The notes under the pieces: generated by a model
The model's input: the letters and a program-made list of their open reading frames with translations, nothing else
The model's database searches: none
What the model was told of the DNA's origin: nothing
Made by a program: the position numbers and the translations under genes
Source of the DNA: a virus
IMG/VR virus record: IMGVR_UViG_3300027972_000004
Coordinates: 1-41,057 of that record
Strand: one strand, 5' to 3'
Length of the DNA stretch: 41,057 nucleotides
In this document: positions 18,898 through 27,532 of the stretch, one piece after another
Layout: each line of letters starts with the position of its first letter
Position numbering within the stretch: the stretch's first letter is position 1

Positions 18898-20513
18898 TAG
18901 GCGTACTCCATAACAATCGGACTCGGTGACCACTCTATAGTATCTGAAGCTATCGCAGTACCAAGAACCTGCACTTGGTTTCCTGTCACCTTGCTTGGCA
19001 TGGTTTTGGTTATCAGGCCAGCCGTGGCTGCGCTCAAGTAGACACTTTTGCCCACATCGAATGACCAGCTTGCATCTTTCGCCCATCCTTTGACTAAGAA
19101 CAAGCCTGCACTATTTTCGGCAATCGTGGCTATACAAAGATGCGTAGCTGGAATAGTTATTGCTGCATCGTCAGCAAGTGCTTTTTCCATCTTGCCATCC
19201 GTGCCGACATAGCAAGCATCACCGAATACTAATGATGCTCCTGCGGTCATGGTCACTATCACGCCGTTTGCTGTATGGTCAGTCCCAGGCGTAGGATCAA
19301 ACTCAATAGCCTTGCCATCGGTCATTACGAGCCCAGTATCCTCAACGGCCTGTATAGCAGTTGCGGTTGTGGCAGCACCTATGTCGCTCAATACTGTTGC
19401 ATAAGCCACGCCTTCAATTCCGTTAGCTGTGAACTTGGCATAGTCATTATCGGCAGCAGAGGCATCGTCAACGGTTAAAACGTGGTTATCTGTGATACCT
19501 TGTTTAGTAGATTCAAGATTGCCAGTTGGGTTCAGGTTTAATTTCCCGCCTGACGCAATAGTTAAATCAGTCCCATCACCTTCTATCTTCTCGCCATCAT
19601 CGCCGAATGTAAGACCAACATTGGCAGGTATATTGATATCAGCCGTAGCTGTCAAGGCAATATCCGCACCGCTTGTTATTGTGAGGTCGGTTGAATCTCC
19701 TTCAATCTTTTCACCAGTACCAAAGGTGATACCAACATTCGCGGGGATAACAACGTCAGTCGTTGCGGTTAAGTTGATTGCGCCGCCCGAAGTCACCGTG
19801 AGGTCTGTACTATCCCCTTCTATTTTCTCTCCCGTGCCAAACGTAACTCCGACATTGGCGGGAATGACCACATCAGTAGTAGCCGTCAGGTTAATCGCAC
19901 CGCCGGAGGTCACGGTCAAGTCCGTGGAATCACCCTCAATCTTTTCCCCTGTACCGAATGTCACACCTACGTTAGCCGGTATTACTACGTCCGTGGCGGC
20001 AGTCAGATTAATGGCTCCCCCTGATGTGACGGTTAGATCGGTATTATTATTTTCTATCTGTTCTCCACCGTCACCGAATGTAAGTGCAATATTAACAGGT
20101 AGATTAAAGTCTGCTGCCGCTTGTCCACTTAAATCAGATAAGGTTTCGGCGTAACTTCTGCCCTCTAACGTATTAAGGTCGGTGAACTTTGCATACTCGT
20201 TGTCTACTGCGCCTCCACCAGTATCAACTGCAATCCCACCAAGTGTATCAACATACTGGTTGAGGGCAGTAATGTGGGAATCGCCAATAATGGTGTGTAC
20301 TGGTTCGTTCACCAGATGGGCAGCAGCGGTAGTGCCATCCTGCCCCCTGCTCACGGCCAGGGTGTCGGTAGAGATAGAATAGACATACAGTATTTCATCT
20401 TCTATCTGTATGAGAAAAGTTTGGTTCTGAGGAAACAGCGCACCGTCCCCAGGCATCACATTGAGCGTGGACTGTGTAGCCGTGATAGTATCAGACAGCG
20501 TACTTAGTAACAT
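18897..20513 (-). CDS. Tail fibre with tandem 39-residue repeats
   Basis: This gene encodes 538 residues. The first 85 residues (LLSTLSDTITATQSTLNVMP ... EILYVYSISTDTLAVSRGQD) resemble the N-terminus of the 21652-22578 protein and are probably the virion-anchoring domain. Residues about 145-335 hold five copies of a 39-residue beta-strand unit with FGTGEKIEGDSTDLTVTSGG and VVIPANVG, typical of a trimeric beta-helical shaft. The C-terminal 200 residues, including GASLVFGDACYVGTDGKMEK, form a compact domain common in phage fibres. ATG 20513 follows AGGAG. It probably recognises the host surface. Confidence 0.75.
   Translation of the reverse strand: MLLSTLSDTITATQSTLNVMPGDGALFPQNQTFLIQIEDEILYVYSISTDTLAVSRGQDGTTAAAHLVNEPVHTIIGDSHITALNQYVDTLGGIAVDTGGGAVDNEYAKFTDLNTLEGRSYAETLSDLSGQAAADFNLPVNIALTFGDGGEQIENNNTDLTVTSGGAINLTAATDVVIPANVGVTFGTGEKIEGDSTDLTVTSGGAINLTATTDVVIPANVGVTFGTGEKIEGDSTDLTVTSGGAINLTATTDVVIPANVGITFGTGEKIEGDSTDLTITSGADIALTATADINIPANVGLTFGDDGEKIEGDGTDLTIASGGKLNLNPTGNLESTKQGITDNHVLTVDDASAADNDYAKFTANGIEGVAYATVLSDIGAATTATAIQAVEDTGLVMTDGKAIEFDPTPGTDHTANGVIVTMTAGASLVFGDACYVGTDGKMEKALADDAAITIPATHLCIATIAENSAGLFLVKGWAKDASWSFDVGKSVYLSAATAGLITKTMPSKVTGNQVQVLGTAIASDTIEWSPSPIVMEYA
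19516..20084 (-). repeat. Five tandem 117-bp coding repeats with scrambled synonymous codons
   Basis: The fibre shaft is built from five 39-codon units. The second and third units are almost the same protein as the first and fourth, yet at DNA level nearly every codon differs by a synonym. Comparing two central units (about 19800-19917 and 19917-20034), only 4 of 38 codons are identical, one differs in amino acid, and the rest are synonymous changes, including AGT versus TCC for serine. Despite tandem order the DNA carries no long exact repeat. Confidence 0.9.
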
Positions 20514-21164
20514 CTACACTCCTGCCAGTATGATATGGTGCAAGAATTTCCCCTGCTTGGCGACATATTCCAGTTTGTATCCTGCCACTCGATAGTTTTC
20601 AGTGGACTGATTGCAAACTTCATCATCCACTTCTATCACATCCCACAGTTCCATTCCGCAATTAGGGGGAATAGTTATCATCCCCCTCTGGTCAAACAGC
20701 CTCACATTCGCCAGTATGTTCCCTGCCACAGATTCAGCGGTAGCTTTGTCGCTTATCATTGGTTCAGCCAATACCTTTAGTTTCTCACCATAGGTCGTGG
20801 CTGCTAATGTATCCTCACCATAGAGGGGATTGCCCATATCATCTATGCCCACGATATAGACCCTGTTGGTCTGCATCGGCACATCAAGATACTTCGCCGT
20901 GACGATAGCGTGGGCAAGGGTTAGCACCAAGGCCAGATGCCCTTCAGCGGTAGCCGCGGCGGTTACGCCTGTCACGCTCGGCTCGTTGATAGTGGCTACG
21001 TTGCCCACAGCAGTCGCGCTGCCGTATATCAACGGCTCGATAATCATCCTGCAACCGCTGACCAGCCGTGGGACAATTGCCCGTGCTGTGGCAGTAGCCG
21101 TGGGATTTGTAATACTCGCACCTGGGGCGAATACTTCTTCTGCAAATAAAACTTCAGCGAACAT
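20514..21164 (-). CDS. C-terminal part of a split tail hub protein
   Basis: This gene encodes 216 residues. The alanine/threonine-rich first half (PTATATARAIVPRLVSGCRM) contains repeated TAxAxxA-type segments. The second half has DVPMQTNRVYIVGIDDMGNP, then ESVAGNILANVRLFDQRGMI and YRVAGYKLEYVAKQGKFLHH. This second half resembles the end of long phage tail proteins whose earlier parts match the 23050-24783 product. I infer it is the separated C-terminal domain of that protein. It overlaps the adjacent adhesion gene by one base. Confidence 0.55.
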   Translation of the reverse strand: MFAEVLFAEEVFAPGASITNPTATATARAIVPRLVSGCRMIIEPLIYGSATAVGNVATINEPSVTGVTAAATAEGHLALVLTLAHAIVTAKYLDVPMQTNRVYIVGIDDMGNPLYGEDTLAATTYGEKLKVLAEPMISDKATAESVAGNILANVRLFDQRGMITIPPNCGMELWDVIEVDDEVCNQSTENYRVAGYKLEYVAKQGKFLHHIILAGV

Positions 21165-21652
21165 TATGCTATTATGACTCCGTATGAACGAGGTTTAGGC
21201 ACAGGCGTATAATCAACTGATAAGTATATGTATGATGTTCTTATTACAGAAATTGGGCCGCCCACCAAAATAACCCCGTAAGTATGTCCATTTATGCCAG
21301 CCGTAGTCCAAGGTAAAGCAGTGGACGGGTTAGTGGTAAGAGTACAACTTAGTAGCGTATAATCACTTGTCAGAGAAGTTGAAAAATCCCTGACAAGGCC
21401 ACTTATATTAGCTTGATAACTTGGGGCCTCTGTTATATATTTTGCTTTGCAGTATATAGTAAGCGAGGCAATAGCTGTTGATGCTGGCATCGTTGAGAAG
21501 TTCCACAATTGGTTAGGATAATAACTCGTATGCTGATATGAGTAAGATGTATCCCCATCGTCAATGTTCATTCCTGTATAATCACTCGGAGTCCCAAAAT
21601 ATAGAGGCAGCGTGGTGTAGTCGCTTGTTACTGTCAGTATTGCAGTTGTCAT
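21164..21652 (-). CDS. Beta-rich virion/tail adhesion protein, paralogue
   Basis: This gene encodes 162 residues starting MTTAILTVTSDYTTLPLYFG. It shares with the 17751-18380 protein the MTT-x-IL opening, ASLTIYCKAKY, CTLTTNPSTALPW and YIYLSVDYT segments, in the same order. The composition (Tyr, Ser, Thr) fits an extracellular beta sandwich that could bind carbohydrate. It lies between the fibre at 21652 and the split tail fragment. Confidence 0.6.
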   Translation of the reverse strand: MTTAILTVTSDYTTLPLYFGTPSDYTGMNIDDGDTSYSYQHTSYYPNQLWNFSTMPASTAIASLTIYCKAKYITEAPSYQANISGLVRDFSTSLTSDYTLLSCTLTTNPSTALPWTTAGINGHTYGVILVGGPISVIRTSYIYLSVDYTPVPKPRSYGVIIA

Positions 21653-22578
21653 TATGTCTTTAACACCTTAATTGATACTGTCACCCTTGTAATGGTAGTG
21701 CAAGAATCCACGTTGAAACGCAGTATATTCCCTGCCGTTATAGATTTAGTCCAGCTTGTGAGGGTAGTGTCCTGTGCCTTGGTTGCCGTAGATATAGTTG
21801 GAGGCGTAGCCGATGTGATGCTATCGGCATCAGTAGGGGGGAAGTTAGCGTAGGTATCCTTCCACACATCTACTACGATACTTCCTGATTGGTCGGCAAG
21901 CAAGGTAACTGCCGATATGGTGCAGGCAAAAGGCACTTCAATATCACCCTTGATACCAGTTGTTATAGCTGCTCCCCCTCCGTCAATCACAAATTCCAAT
22001 GCTGCATAATTTCCAGACTCTAATACATAACCAGCATGAGGGTCAGCAGCGGCAGCATGAGTGGCAATATCAGTGGTGCTGGCGATAGCACCTGTGCTTA
22101 CCCCATGAGCCAAGGTCGCGGCGTTATGGTCGAAGGCCCATTCTGAGGTCGGTGCTTTAGTTGCCAAGTCCTCTGTGGGTGTGCCTTCTAAAAAGTCTGT
22201 AACAGAGGCAGGCTGCTCCACTACTTTGCTTGAAGCGTTCAGTGAAGCATAACCGCTTACTGCACCTTTAGCATTTTCAATAGCGTTCACGGCGGTATTC
22301 AGAGAGGTAATGAACCCTGCCGTTATGGGTATTTCTATGGTTGCGCCTGTTAAGTGAGCAGCCTCGGCGGTACTCTCTTGCGCCCTTGTGCAAGTCAGCG
22401 TGTTGCCTGTCCTTGTGGTGCATATCATTATCTCGCTATCCACCTGCACAGGGAACGGGTAGGTACTCGGGAATACTGAGCCGTCAGCTACCACTACTGT
22501 TTGAGTGCTGTCATTGATACCACCGTTCAGTGTAGTTGTTGCATTGTTCTTAGGAACGTAAAAAGATGTTGCTGTCAT
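21652..22578 (-). CDS. Tail fibre protein with anchoring and carbohydrate-binding-like domains
   Basis: This gene encodes 308 residues. Residues 10-95 (TLNGGINDSTQTVVVADGSV ... AHLTGATIEIPITAGFITSL) match the anchoring domain of the 18897-20513 fibre. A central Ala/Thr/His linker with THAAAADPHAGYVLESGNY follows. The last 110 residues, GDIEVPFACTISAVTLLADQ then VVDVWKDTYANFPPTDADSI, are a beta-sandwich domain I recall from many phage fibres. The two fibres may share an attachment site with different receptor ends. Confidence 0.7.
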   Translation of the reverse strand: MTATSFYVPKNNATTTLNGGINDSTQTVVVADGSVFPSTYPFPVQVDSEIMICTTRTGNTLTCTRAQESTAEAAHLTGATIEIPITAGFITSLNTAVNAIENAKGAVSGYASLNASSKVVEQPASVTDFLEGTPTEDLATKAPTSEWAFDHNAATLAHGVSTGAIASTTDIATHAAAADPHAGYVLESGNYAALEFVIDGGGAAITTGIKGDIEVPFACTISAVTLLADQSGSIVVDVWKDTYANFPPTDADSITSATPPTISTATKAQDTTLTSWTKSITAGNILRFNVDSCTTITRVTVSIKVLKT

Positions 22579-22585
22579 ATCTCAC

Positions 22586-23041
22586 CTACGCTACTGTTAC
22601 TGTGAAAATTCCGCTGGTCGGCAAAACTATCTGACAGGTCGCGGCGGTAACGGACTTTAACTCGCCGAAGTCCAGTACGCTCAATAACATCTTGTCCGTG
22701 TCGGCAGCAGGCGTATCATCGTAAAATACAGCATACTGATACGAGAATGTCGCAGTTGCCCACGATGGGTCTACGCTGTCGAAGGTTATTGTCTTAGCTG
22801 CTGCTGTCAATGTTTTGGAAGTTAAGGCAACCCCACCTGTGGTATAACCTACGTTGGGGGCAGCGGACGATATCTCATCTGCTGAAATATCGTTGTAGCT
22901 GACATGAACATTCTGGTCAAATGTATAGCCGTCATCGAGCAAACAGCATTTGATAGACGTGCCAACTGCGGATATGTCAGTGACCTTGCCCATCAGGGCG
23001 GCGTATATCGCTCCTGTGTATAGTTTATGAGTAGTAGCCAT
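22586..23041 (-). CDS. Virion structural protein
   Basis: This gene encodes 151 residues. The pattern HKLYTGAIYAALMGKVTDIS, then CCLLDDGYTFDQNVHVSYND, TGGVALTSKTLT, and DPSWATATFSYQYAVFYDDT to the end is characteristic of small phage structural proteins encoded near tail or head-completion genes. The domain is all beta. It lies downstream of the tail hub gene and upstream of the fibre genes, so it may be part of the tail tip. Confidence 0.65.
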   Translation of the reverse strand: MATTHKLYTGAIYAALMGKVTDISAVGTSIKCCLLDDGYTFDQNVHVSYNDISADEISSAAPNVGYTTGGVALTSKTLTAAAKTITFDSVDPSWATATFSYQYAVFYDDTPAADTDKMLLSVLDFGELKSVTAATCQIVLPTSGIFTVTVA

Positions 23042-23049
23042 TTTACCTC

Positions 23050-24783
23050 CTAAGAATATGTTACGGGGAATTTATATTTATAGGCTGCCGTGTCCGTGGT
23101 CTGCGGATATATAATCGTGCCTTCAAGTCCGAAAAACTTTAACTGGTCAGGAACGAGTTGCAGTAATCGCCTGACTAAACTCCCTGCGTTTTCGCCAGTA
23201 CGAGTTTTAACCCGTGGCAGGATAGTGTCTATGTCGGTGGACTTGGTTTCAAAGGTCAGCGTACCACCTATTGAATTGACCAGCATTTCAATTATTTCAT
23301 AGACGGTGTAAGTGGTTTCATCCTCAAACTGGTTGAACCTCACCTCTACGGGGAATACATACTGCTCCAACAGGCCCCACGCATCTACGCACTTTAAGAT
23401 AAAGTACGAGGCGTTAGGTTCCCTGGTATACCCCCAGGTGTCCACATAATAGATTTTATACTCCTCAATTTCATCGGCCCCGCTTATTTCATACCCAAGG
23501 TACAGGCTCACCTGACTGCCCACTTTCAGATCGTCAATGGCTCCAGCGCCGGGGACATCATAGTAACCGTCATAGTTATTCAGCACAATTTCAAGGTTAG
23601 CCGGTTGGTTTACTGTCGCCTGTTCTGTTATGCTGATCACCCTGTCAGTGTCAATGTCGAAGTATGCGCCGAGGCCTGTGCCGATGGTTGGCTTTTCCCA
23701 CTCACCAACCTGCGGACTGATTAAAAGCTGGTTGTTGTTGTAAGCAAAGATGTAATCGTCATTCCCACAGAGTGCGAGGGGCAGATAGTTTATCCACTGT
23801 TCACCGAAGCTGAATACCCCATCTTTTACTTTCAGGTCTTTCCTCATGCGGTAGAAGTGGACTGATTTGCCATCAAAGGTAGATAGCATCACTGGCCTAT
23901 CTTTCGGCCTGTAAAGATACGAGTAGGCGATTGCTTCACCGAAAGTATTTTCTGCAACGTCCCTGACGATGCGCCCCTTGCTGGCATACCCACCGCTTGC
24001 TTCCATGCCACCATAGTCAGGGTTTAAGTTCATGTCATATCCATAACCCAATCCCATCCAAGTAGGGGCAAATGTTTGTCTCCACTTCGTCATTGATACA
24101 CTCTCGCCCGTGTTCTGGAAGTCTTTGACCGAGGTAATCATCAGTTCCGTGGCAGTCAGTTTCACCGTGTCTATCATGGGTTCTTTATTAAGCACCCACT
24201 TTGGCAGGTAATCTCCACCGCCTATGATTCCATACCATAACTGTGATTCGGCCTGATGAGTACGGTCTGTCCCGGTTGTATAGTAAACATTGGTATAACT
24301 CGGAGAGTAGTTATTGGCTGAAAAATCCCACGTAATGAGGAAATCACCATCAAAGGCTATCGAGAGATTCCTGAGTTCGGGGAGTGGTTTTGCCCACCCC
24401 ATATTAGTTCCGTGACCGCAACTGCCTTTGAACGAGTCACCTCCGGCTGCGCTGACCTGCTGGGTGATGTTCATGTTGGACTTCATTACAGCATAACTTT
24501 CCCGTGACCACCAACCCCTTTGGACAATTAAATCTTGAAAATTAGACAGGCCAAATCCCCATGTGCTCCAAGTGCCACCTACCCTGCGAGTCTGATGAAA
24601 TACCCCCTCTCCGATGTAATTCAGATAAGCGACTACGCCTATATCACCATCATCATTATAGGTTGCCTTGATTGCGATAGGGCGGGAAGCATACGGAGTG
24701 CCGAGTGTCTGTATGCCGTGGTAAGAATACCATTGCCGAAACTGAGTGAATCCAGCGTAGACTCGTAGTGTCTTATAGTCCAC
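23050..24783 (-). CDS. Tail hub protein, middle part
   Basis: This gene encodes 577 residues. The first 350 look like repeated beta-blade segments (YNDDGDIGVVAYLNYIGEGV, SIAFDGDFLITWDF). The last 220 contain NQPANLEIVLNNYDGYYDVP, EYKIYYVDTWGYTREPNASY and TYTVYEIIEMLVNSIGG, which resemble the gp27-like hub domain of phage tail proteins. In related tail proteins these parts follow an N-terminal segment like the 25296-25901 product in a single chain. The gene begins inside the acetyltransferase stop (11-base overlap). It probably forms the central tail structure. Confidence 0.65.
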   Translation of the reverse strand: MDYKTLRVYAGFTQFRQWYSYHGIQTLGTPYASRPIAIKATYNDDGDIGVVAYLNYIGEGVFHQTRRVGGTWSTWGFGLSNFQDLIVQRGWWSRESYAVMKSNMNITQQVSAAGGDSFKGSCGHGTNMGWAKPLPELRNLSIAFDGDFLITWDFSANNYSPSYTNVYYTTGTDRTHQAESQLWYGIIGGGDYLPKWVLNKEPMIDTVKLTATELMITSVKDFQNTGESVSMTKWRQTFAPTWMGLGYGYDMNLNPDYGGMEASGGYASKGRIVRDVAENTFGEAIAYSYLYRPKDRPVMLSTFDGKSVHFYRMRKDLKVKDGVFSFGEQWINYLPLALCGNDDYIFAYNNNQLLISPQVGEWEKPTIGTGLGAYFDIDTDRVISITEQATVNQPANLEIVLNNYDGYYDVPGAGAIDDLKVGSQVSLYLGYEISGADEIEEYKIYYVDTWGYTREPNASYFILKCVDAWGLLEQYVFPVEVRFNQFEDETTYTVYEIIEMLVNSIGGTLTFETKSTDIDTILPRVKTRTGENAGSLVRRLLQLVPDQLKFFGLEGTIIYPQTTDTAAYKYKFPVTYS

Positions 24784-25294
24784 GGTCCACCTGTTTCTGC
24801 ATCCATACTTGGTCGAACTTCTCGCCCTTGCCCACTCTCATATCTTTGATGGTGCCGACTACCTCGAAGCCGAATTTCTTTTGAACAGCTATGGACTTCT
24901 CATTGGTGCTTGGCATATTGACCACGAAGCTGTCGATGCCGAAAAACTTGGCTATGCCTTCCCAATGAGTCCATGCCCATGCCTCTAACCCTTTGTTGAC
25001 ATACTCAGGAAGTATGAACCCTATTACAACAGCGATATTAGTGGCAGGGTGTAACTGTGACATTGCCCCATAGCCAACCACAACTCCCCTATCGTCCTCT
25101 ATCACATATACAGCTATGGACGAGTTGACCAGCATCTTGTAATACGTATCAGCATTGACTGTCTTATCTGTGTAGGTGTACCCACCCTTAACAGCGTAAT
25201 AATTGTATATCCTACCGATGGTGCTGGCATCAGAGTCAATAGCGTATCTGAACTGAAAGCCGCCATCTTGTCCAATGTATTCTTTACTTTTCAT
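24773..25294 (-). CDS. GNAT-family acetyltransferase in the tail module
   Basis: This gene encodes 173 residues with the GNAT fold: an N-terminal IGRIYNYYAVKGGYTYTDK helix region, core strand YVIEDDRGVVVGYGAMSQLH, the acetyl-CoA region VIGFILPEYVNKGLEAWAWT (a variant of the usual Q/RxxGxG/A loop) and the typical C-terminal NMPSTNEKSIAVQKKFGFEV followed by EKFDQVWMQK. It could modify a host protein or a tail subunit. It lies between two parts of a tail protein that are usually joined, which suggests it was inserted. Confidence 0.8.
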   Translation of the reverse strand: MKSKEYIGQDGGFQFRYAIDSDASTIGRIYNYYAVKGGYTYTDKTVNADTYYKMLVNSSIAVYVIEDDRGVVVGYGAMSQLHPATNIAVVIGFILPEYVNKGLEAWAWTHWEGIAKFFGIDSFVVNMPSTNEKSIAVQKKFGFEVVGTIKDMRVGKGEKFDQVWMQKQVDRGL

Positions 25295-25295
25295 T

Positions 25296-25901
25296 TTATT
25301 TACTCGCCCAGAAGTCAGGGACTAATATATCTTGATATGCGTTCAACACATTCCAGCCTGTCCATGTCACGCCGTTGTCTTGTGACTCTTTATACCTGAC
25401 CACCCAGATGGTAGTAGGGACAGTTGACTCGTCTACTATAACATTGGGATACGACATATCAGGCACAATCGCACCAGTGGCGTAATCCCTCAACGCCAGC
25501 GAGATAATCAGCACTTCCCCTTTAACAGGAGAGGCTATCATATCGTATCCTGTCAGCGGGTAGTAGGTATGGGGTTCTGGCAGAGTGGTAACTTCAGCAG
25601 CATTTAAGGCAGTTGCCCATGCGCTGTAATCCGTGTCTGGCGTAGGATTTTCAAACCTGACCACTGGCGTTGATGTTTCTGCCATTCTCGCACAGGTCAT
25701 AAGCAGTGTGCCATCATAGGTGCAACAGCATATCACCCCTTCATCCGAATCATTCTGATGCACCAAGTTCCAATCATAATTGGAATAGCGCAGTTTGGAC
25801 GAAACGGCAGGATAACCGAATTGCTGTACCCTTATCTTTAGGGCAGGTTTACGATTGAGCATAATCTGTTCAGTTGATAAAATTTGGGACAACGTCTTCA
25901 T
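25296..25901 (-). CDS. N-terminal part of a split tail protein
   Basis: This gene encodes 201 residues. MKTLSQILSTEQIMLNRKPA, then ALKIRVQQFGYPAV, RYSNYDWNLVHQNDSDEGVI and PVVRFENPTPDTDYSAWATA match the beginning of long minor tail proteins I recall, in which an N-terminal helix is followed by a beta-propeller segment with (R/N)PxPxSDFSxWxx. ATG 25901 overlaps the HNH stop (ATGA). The acetyltransferase gene and then the 23050-24783 hub part follow. Confidence 0.65.
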   Translation of the reverse strand: MKTLSQILSTEQIMLNRKPALKIRVQQFGYPAVSSKLRYSNYDWNLVHQNDSDEGVICCCTYDGTLLMTCARMAETSTPVVRFENPTPDTDYSAWATALNAAEVTTLPEPHTYYPLTGYDMIASPVKGEVLIISLALRDYATGAIVPDMSYPNVIVDESTVPTTIWVVRYKESQDNGVTWTGWNVLNAYQDILVPDFWASK

Positions 25902-26524
25902 TGGGATTTGACCTCATTTATTTGCCATCGTAATAAACGCACTTCTTTTATTAAATCATCGTTCTGTAACTTTAATTCTGCAATCTGCTTATCTCTACCA
26001 TCTTGCAATCCTTGGGCATACCCGTCCTTGTATCCTGCTGAATGTTGTTTGCTGTGTTCTCCCAATGTTGATGTGATTGCAAGGTTTTCAATACGGTTAT
26101 CATCTCTGATGCCATTCTTGTGGTGTACTGGTTCCCACTTCTGCAAAAGCCTACCCAGGTGTTTTGCCATTACAAGGCGGTGTTCTGGTATGTAATGATG
26201 CGCGTCTGCCATTGGGAAAAAGAAGTCGTCAGGTTGAAGCATAACTATAATGTAACCGTGTCCGTTGCCATGCTTTCCTCCTTTCCACTGAGGGCTCTTT
26301 TCCCTTTTCATTTCTCGCATCCTGTCATATCTGCAATTCCCACAACGTTGGGACTCAGGGGAATTATTACACAATTTTACCCATCGTTGTTTCCCACAAT
26401 CCTCACAAGCCTGCCAAATGTAATTATTTCTGCTGGCACGAACACCAATCTCCTTACCCCGCTTGGTATCGCCTATTTTGGGCGGTTTGTAATCTGTGGT
26501 TAAGGCTTGAGTAAGAGATTTCAT
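25898..26524 (-). CDS. HNH homing endonuclease with a tail-protein-like N-terminus
   Basis: This gene encodes 208 residues. Two zinc knuckles (C40-x2-C43, C61-x2-C64) precede an HNH_3-type core: EHRLVMAKHLGRLLQKWEPV then HHKNGIRDDNRIENLAI, with H134-H135, N137 and N143/N147. The C-terminus is a coiled-coil helix. Residues 1-12, MKSLTQALTTDY, resemble the first 12 of the following tail protein (MKTLSQILSTEQ) and are unlike HNH proteins. This suggests the element inserted just inside a tail gene and kept its start. Confidence 0.85.
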   Translation of the reverse strand: MKSLTQALTTDYKPPKIGDTKRGKEIGVRASRNNYIWQACEDCGKQRWVKLCNNSPESQRCGNCRYDRMREMKREKSPQWKGGKHGNGHGYIIVMLQPDDFFFPMADAHHYIPEHRLVMAKHLGRLLQKWEPVHHKNGIRDDNRIENLAITSTLGEHSKQHSAGYKDGYAQGLQDGRDKQIAELKLQNDDLIKEVRLLRWQINEVKSQ

Positions 26525-27499
26525 CTATAACTCCCTTGAACAGTTATGCTTTGCTGAGTCCGTTGGCCTCCCTAATTTACTCAAAGCCACCTGATAGTCG
26601 TACCACTTCGATTTCGCCCATTCCCCGAAAGTCCTGTTACCAGCTATCCTTTGCTGCGCTATCGCCGCCCTGGCCCCGGCCAATGCCGCATATTTACCCG
26701 CCACATCACCGCCGACATTTGTAGTATCGGCTACTGTAGCGCCACTAACCACATTCGTGTCAGCGGCATCTAACTCTGTTTCGACATCAGTAAAAGCATA
26801 ATATCCAAGCAGTGCCATAGCAGCTTTCGCGGCAACTCCCAAAATAGCTGTCTCGTCCATTTTCTGAGGCATGTCGGACGTAGTTGACACGGTGTACTTG
26901 GCACCGTAACAAATCCTCGCTACGGAGTCGTTTGCCCTGTATTTGGTGGTGCTTACGGTGTCGGTCGCAGTTGTTTCCGCAAAAGGTTCGGCCAGGGTCA
27001 GTGCTGTTGCCGAAGTAATATAGGCTACCTGGTAGTATTTGGTTCCTGAATGATGGGCGATGAATGACCCGGTTAAGCCTGATGATAATTCGGAAGTAAA
27101 GAGGGTGCCTGATCCGGTCACCGCCCGGCTGTCCTTTGTAAAAGTGACCGTGCCTGTCAGGGTCCCGCTGGTAATAGTCGGGATGGCATCAAGTTGGATG
27201 TCTATTTCAGTACCGGCCGGCACCGTGTCCCTGTAAATAGGCGTATATCCGGGATTGCCTACAGGGAACATTACCTCATTCTGCGGGATTATCCTGAGTA
27301 GGTCGGTAAGTGACGAGATATCAATACGGGTCGTGTATTGAATGATGGGCAGATTGACATACTTTTTCAGAGGTTCACGGTTTGATATTTCCCTGATAGT
27401 GTCCGTCAGGTAAGCGCCGAGCGCAGTATCGTCCCATATTGTTGTTGCGGTTTCTTTAAGTATTACCCGAGCGGCGGCAATGATTTCAGCACTCGTCAA
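26525..27499 (-). CDS. Head-tail adaptor protein
   Basis: This gene encodes 324 residues. The N-terminal helices (EIIAAARVILKETATTIWDD then TALGAYLTDTIREISNREPL) match phage adaptor proteins, which form a ring below the portal. A beta-rich insertion (TGTVTFTKDSRAVTGSGTLF) resembles the fold inserted in such proteins, and the C-terminal region returns to helices (KYAALAGARAAIAQQRIAGN). Its position between capsid genes and tail genes agrees. ATG/TTG choice is not in doubt because the frame start is close to the upstream gene. Confidence 0.7.
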   Translation of the reverse strand: MTSAEIIAAARVILKETATTIWDDTALGAYLTDTIREISNREPLKKYVNLPIIQYTTRIDISSLTDLLRIIPQNEVMFPVGNPGYTPIYRDTVPAGTEIDIQLDAIPTITSGTLTGTVTFTKDSRAVTGSGTLFTSELSSGLTGSFIAHHSGTKYYQVAYITSATALTLAEPFAETTATDTVSTTKYRANDSVARICYGAKYTVSTTSDMPQKMDETAILGVAAKAAMALLGYYAFTDVETELDAADTNVVSGATVADTTNVGGDVAGKYAALAGARAAIAQQRIAGNRTFGEWAKSKWYDYQVALSKLGRPTDSAKHNCSREL

Positions 27500-27532
27500 T
27501 TTTCACCTCTGACACACACGTAGCATGCCATG

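Noticed and set aside
19492-20154. Long plus-strand frame opposite the fibre repeats
   Set aside because: It mirrors the repeat unit of the fibre gene, has no ribosome binding site and lies antisense to a clearly coding gene.
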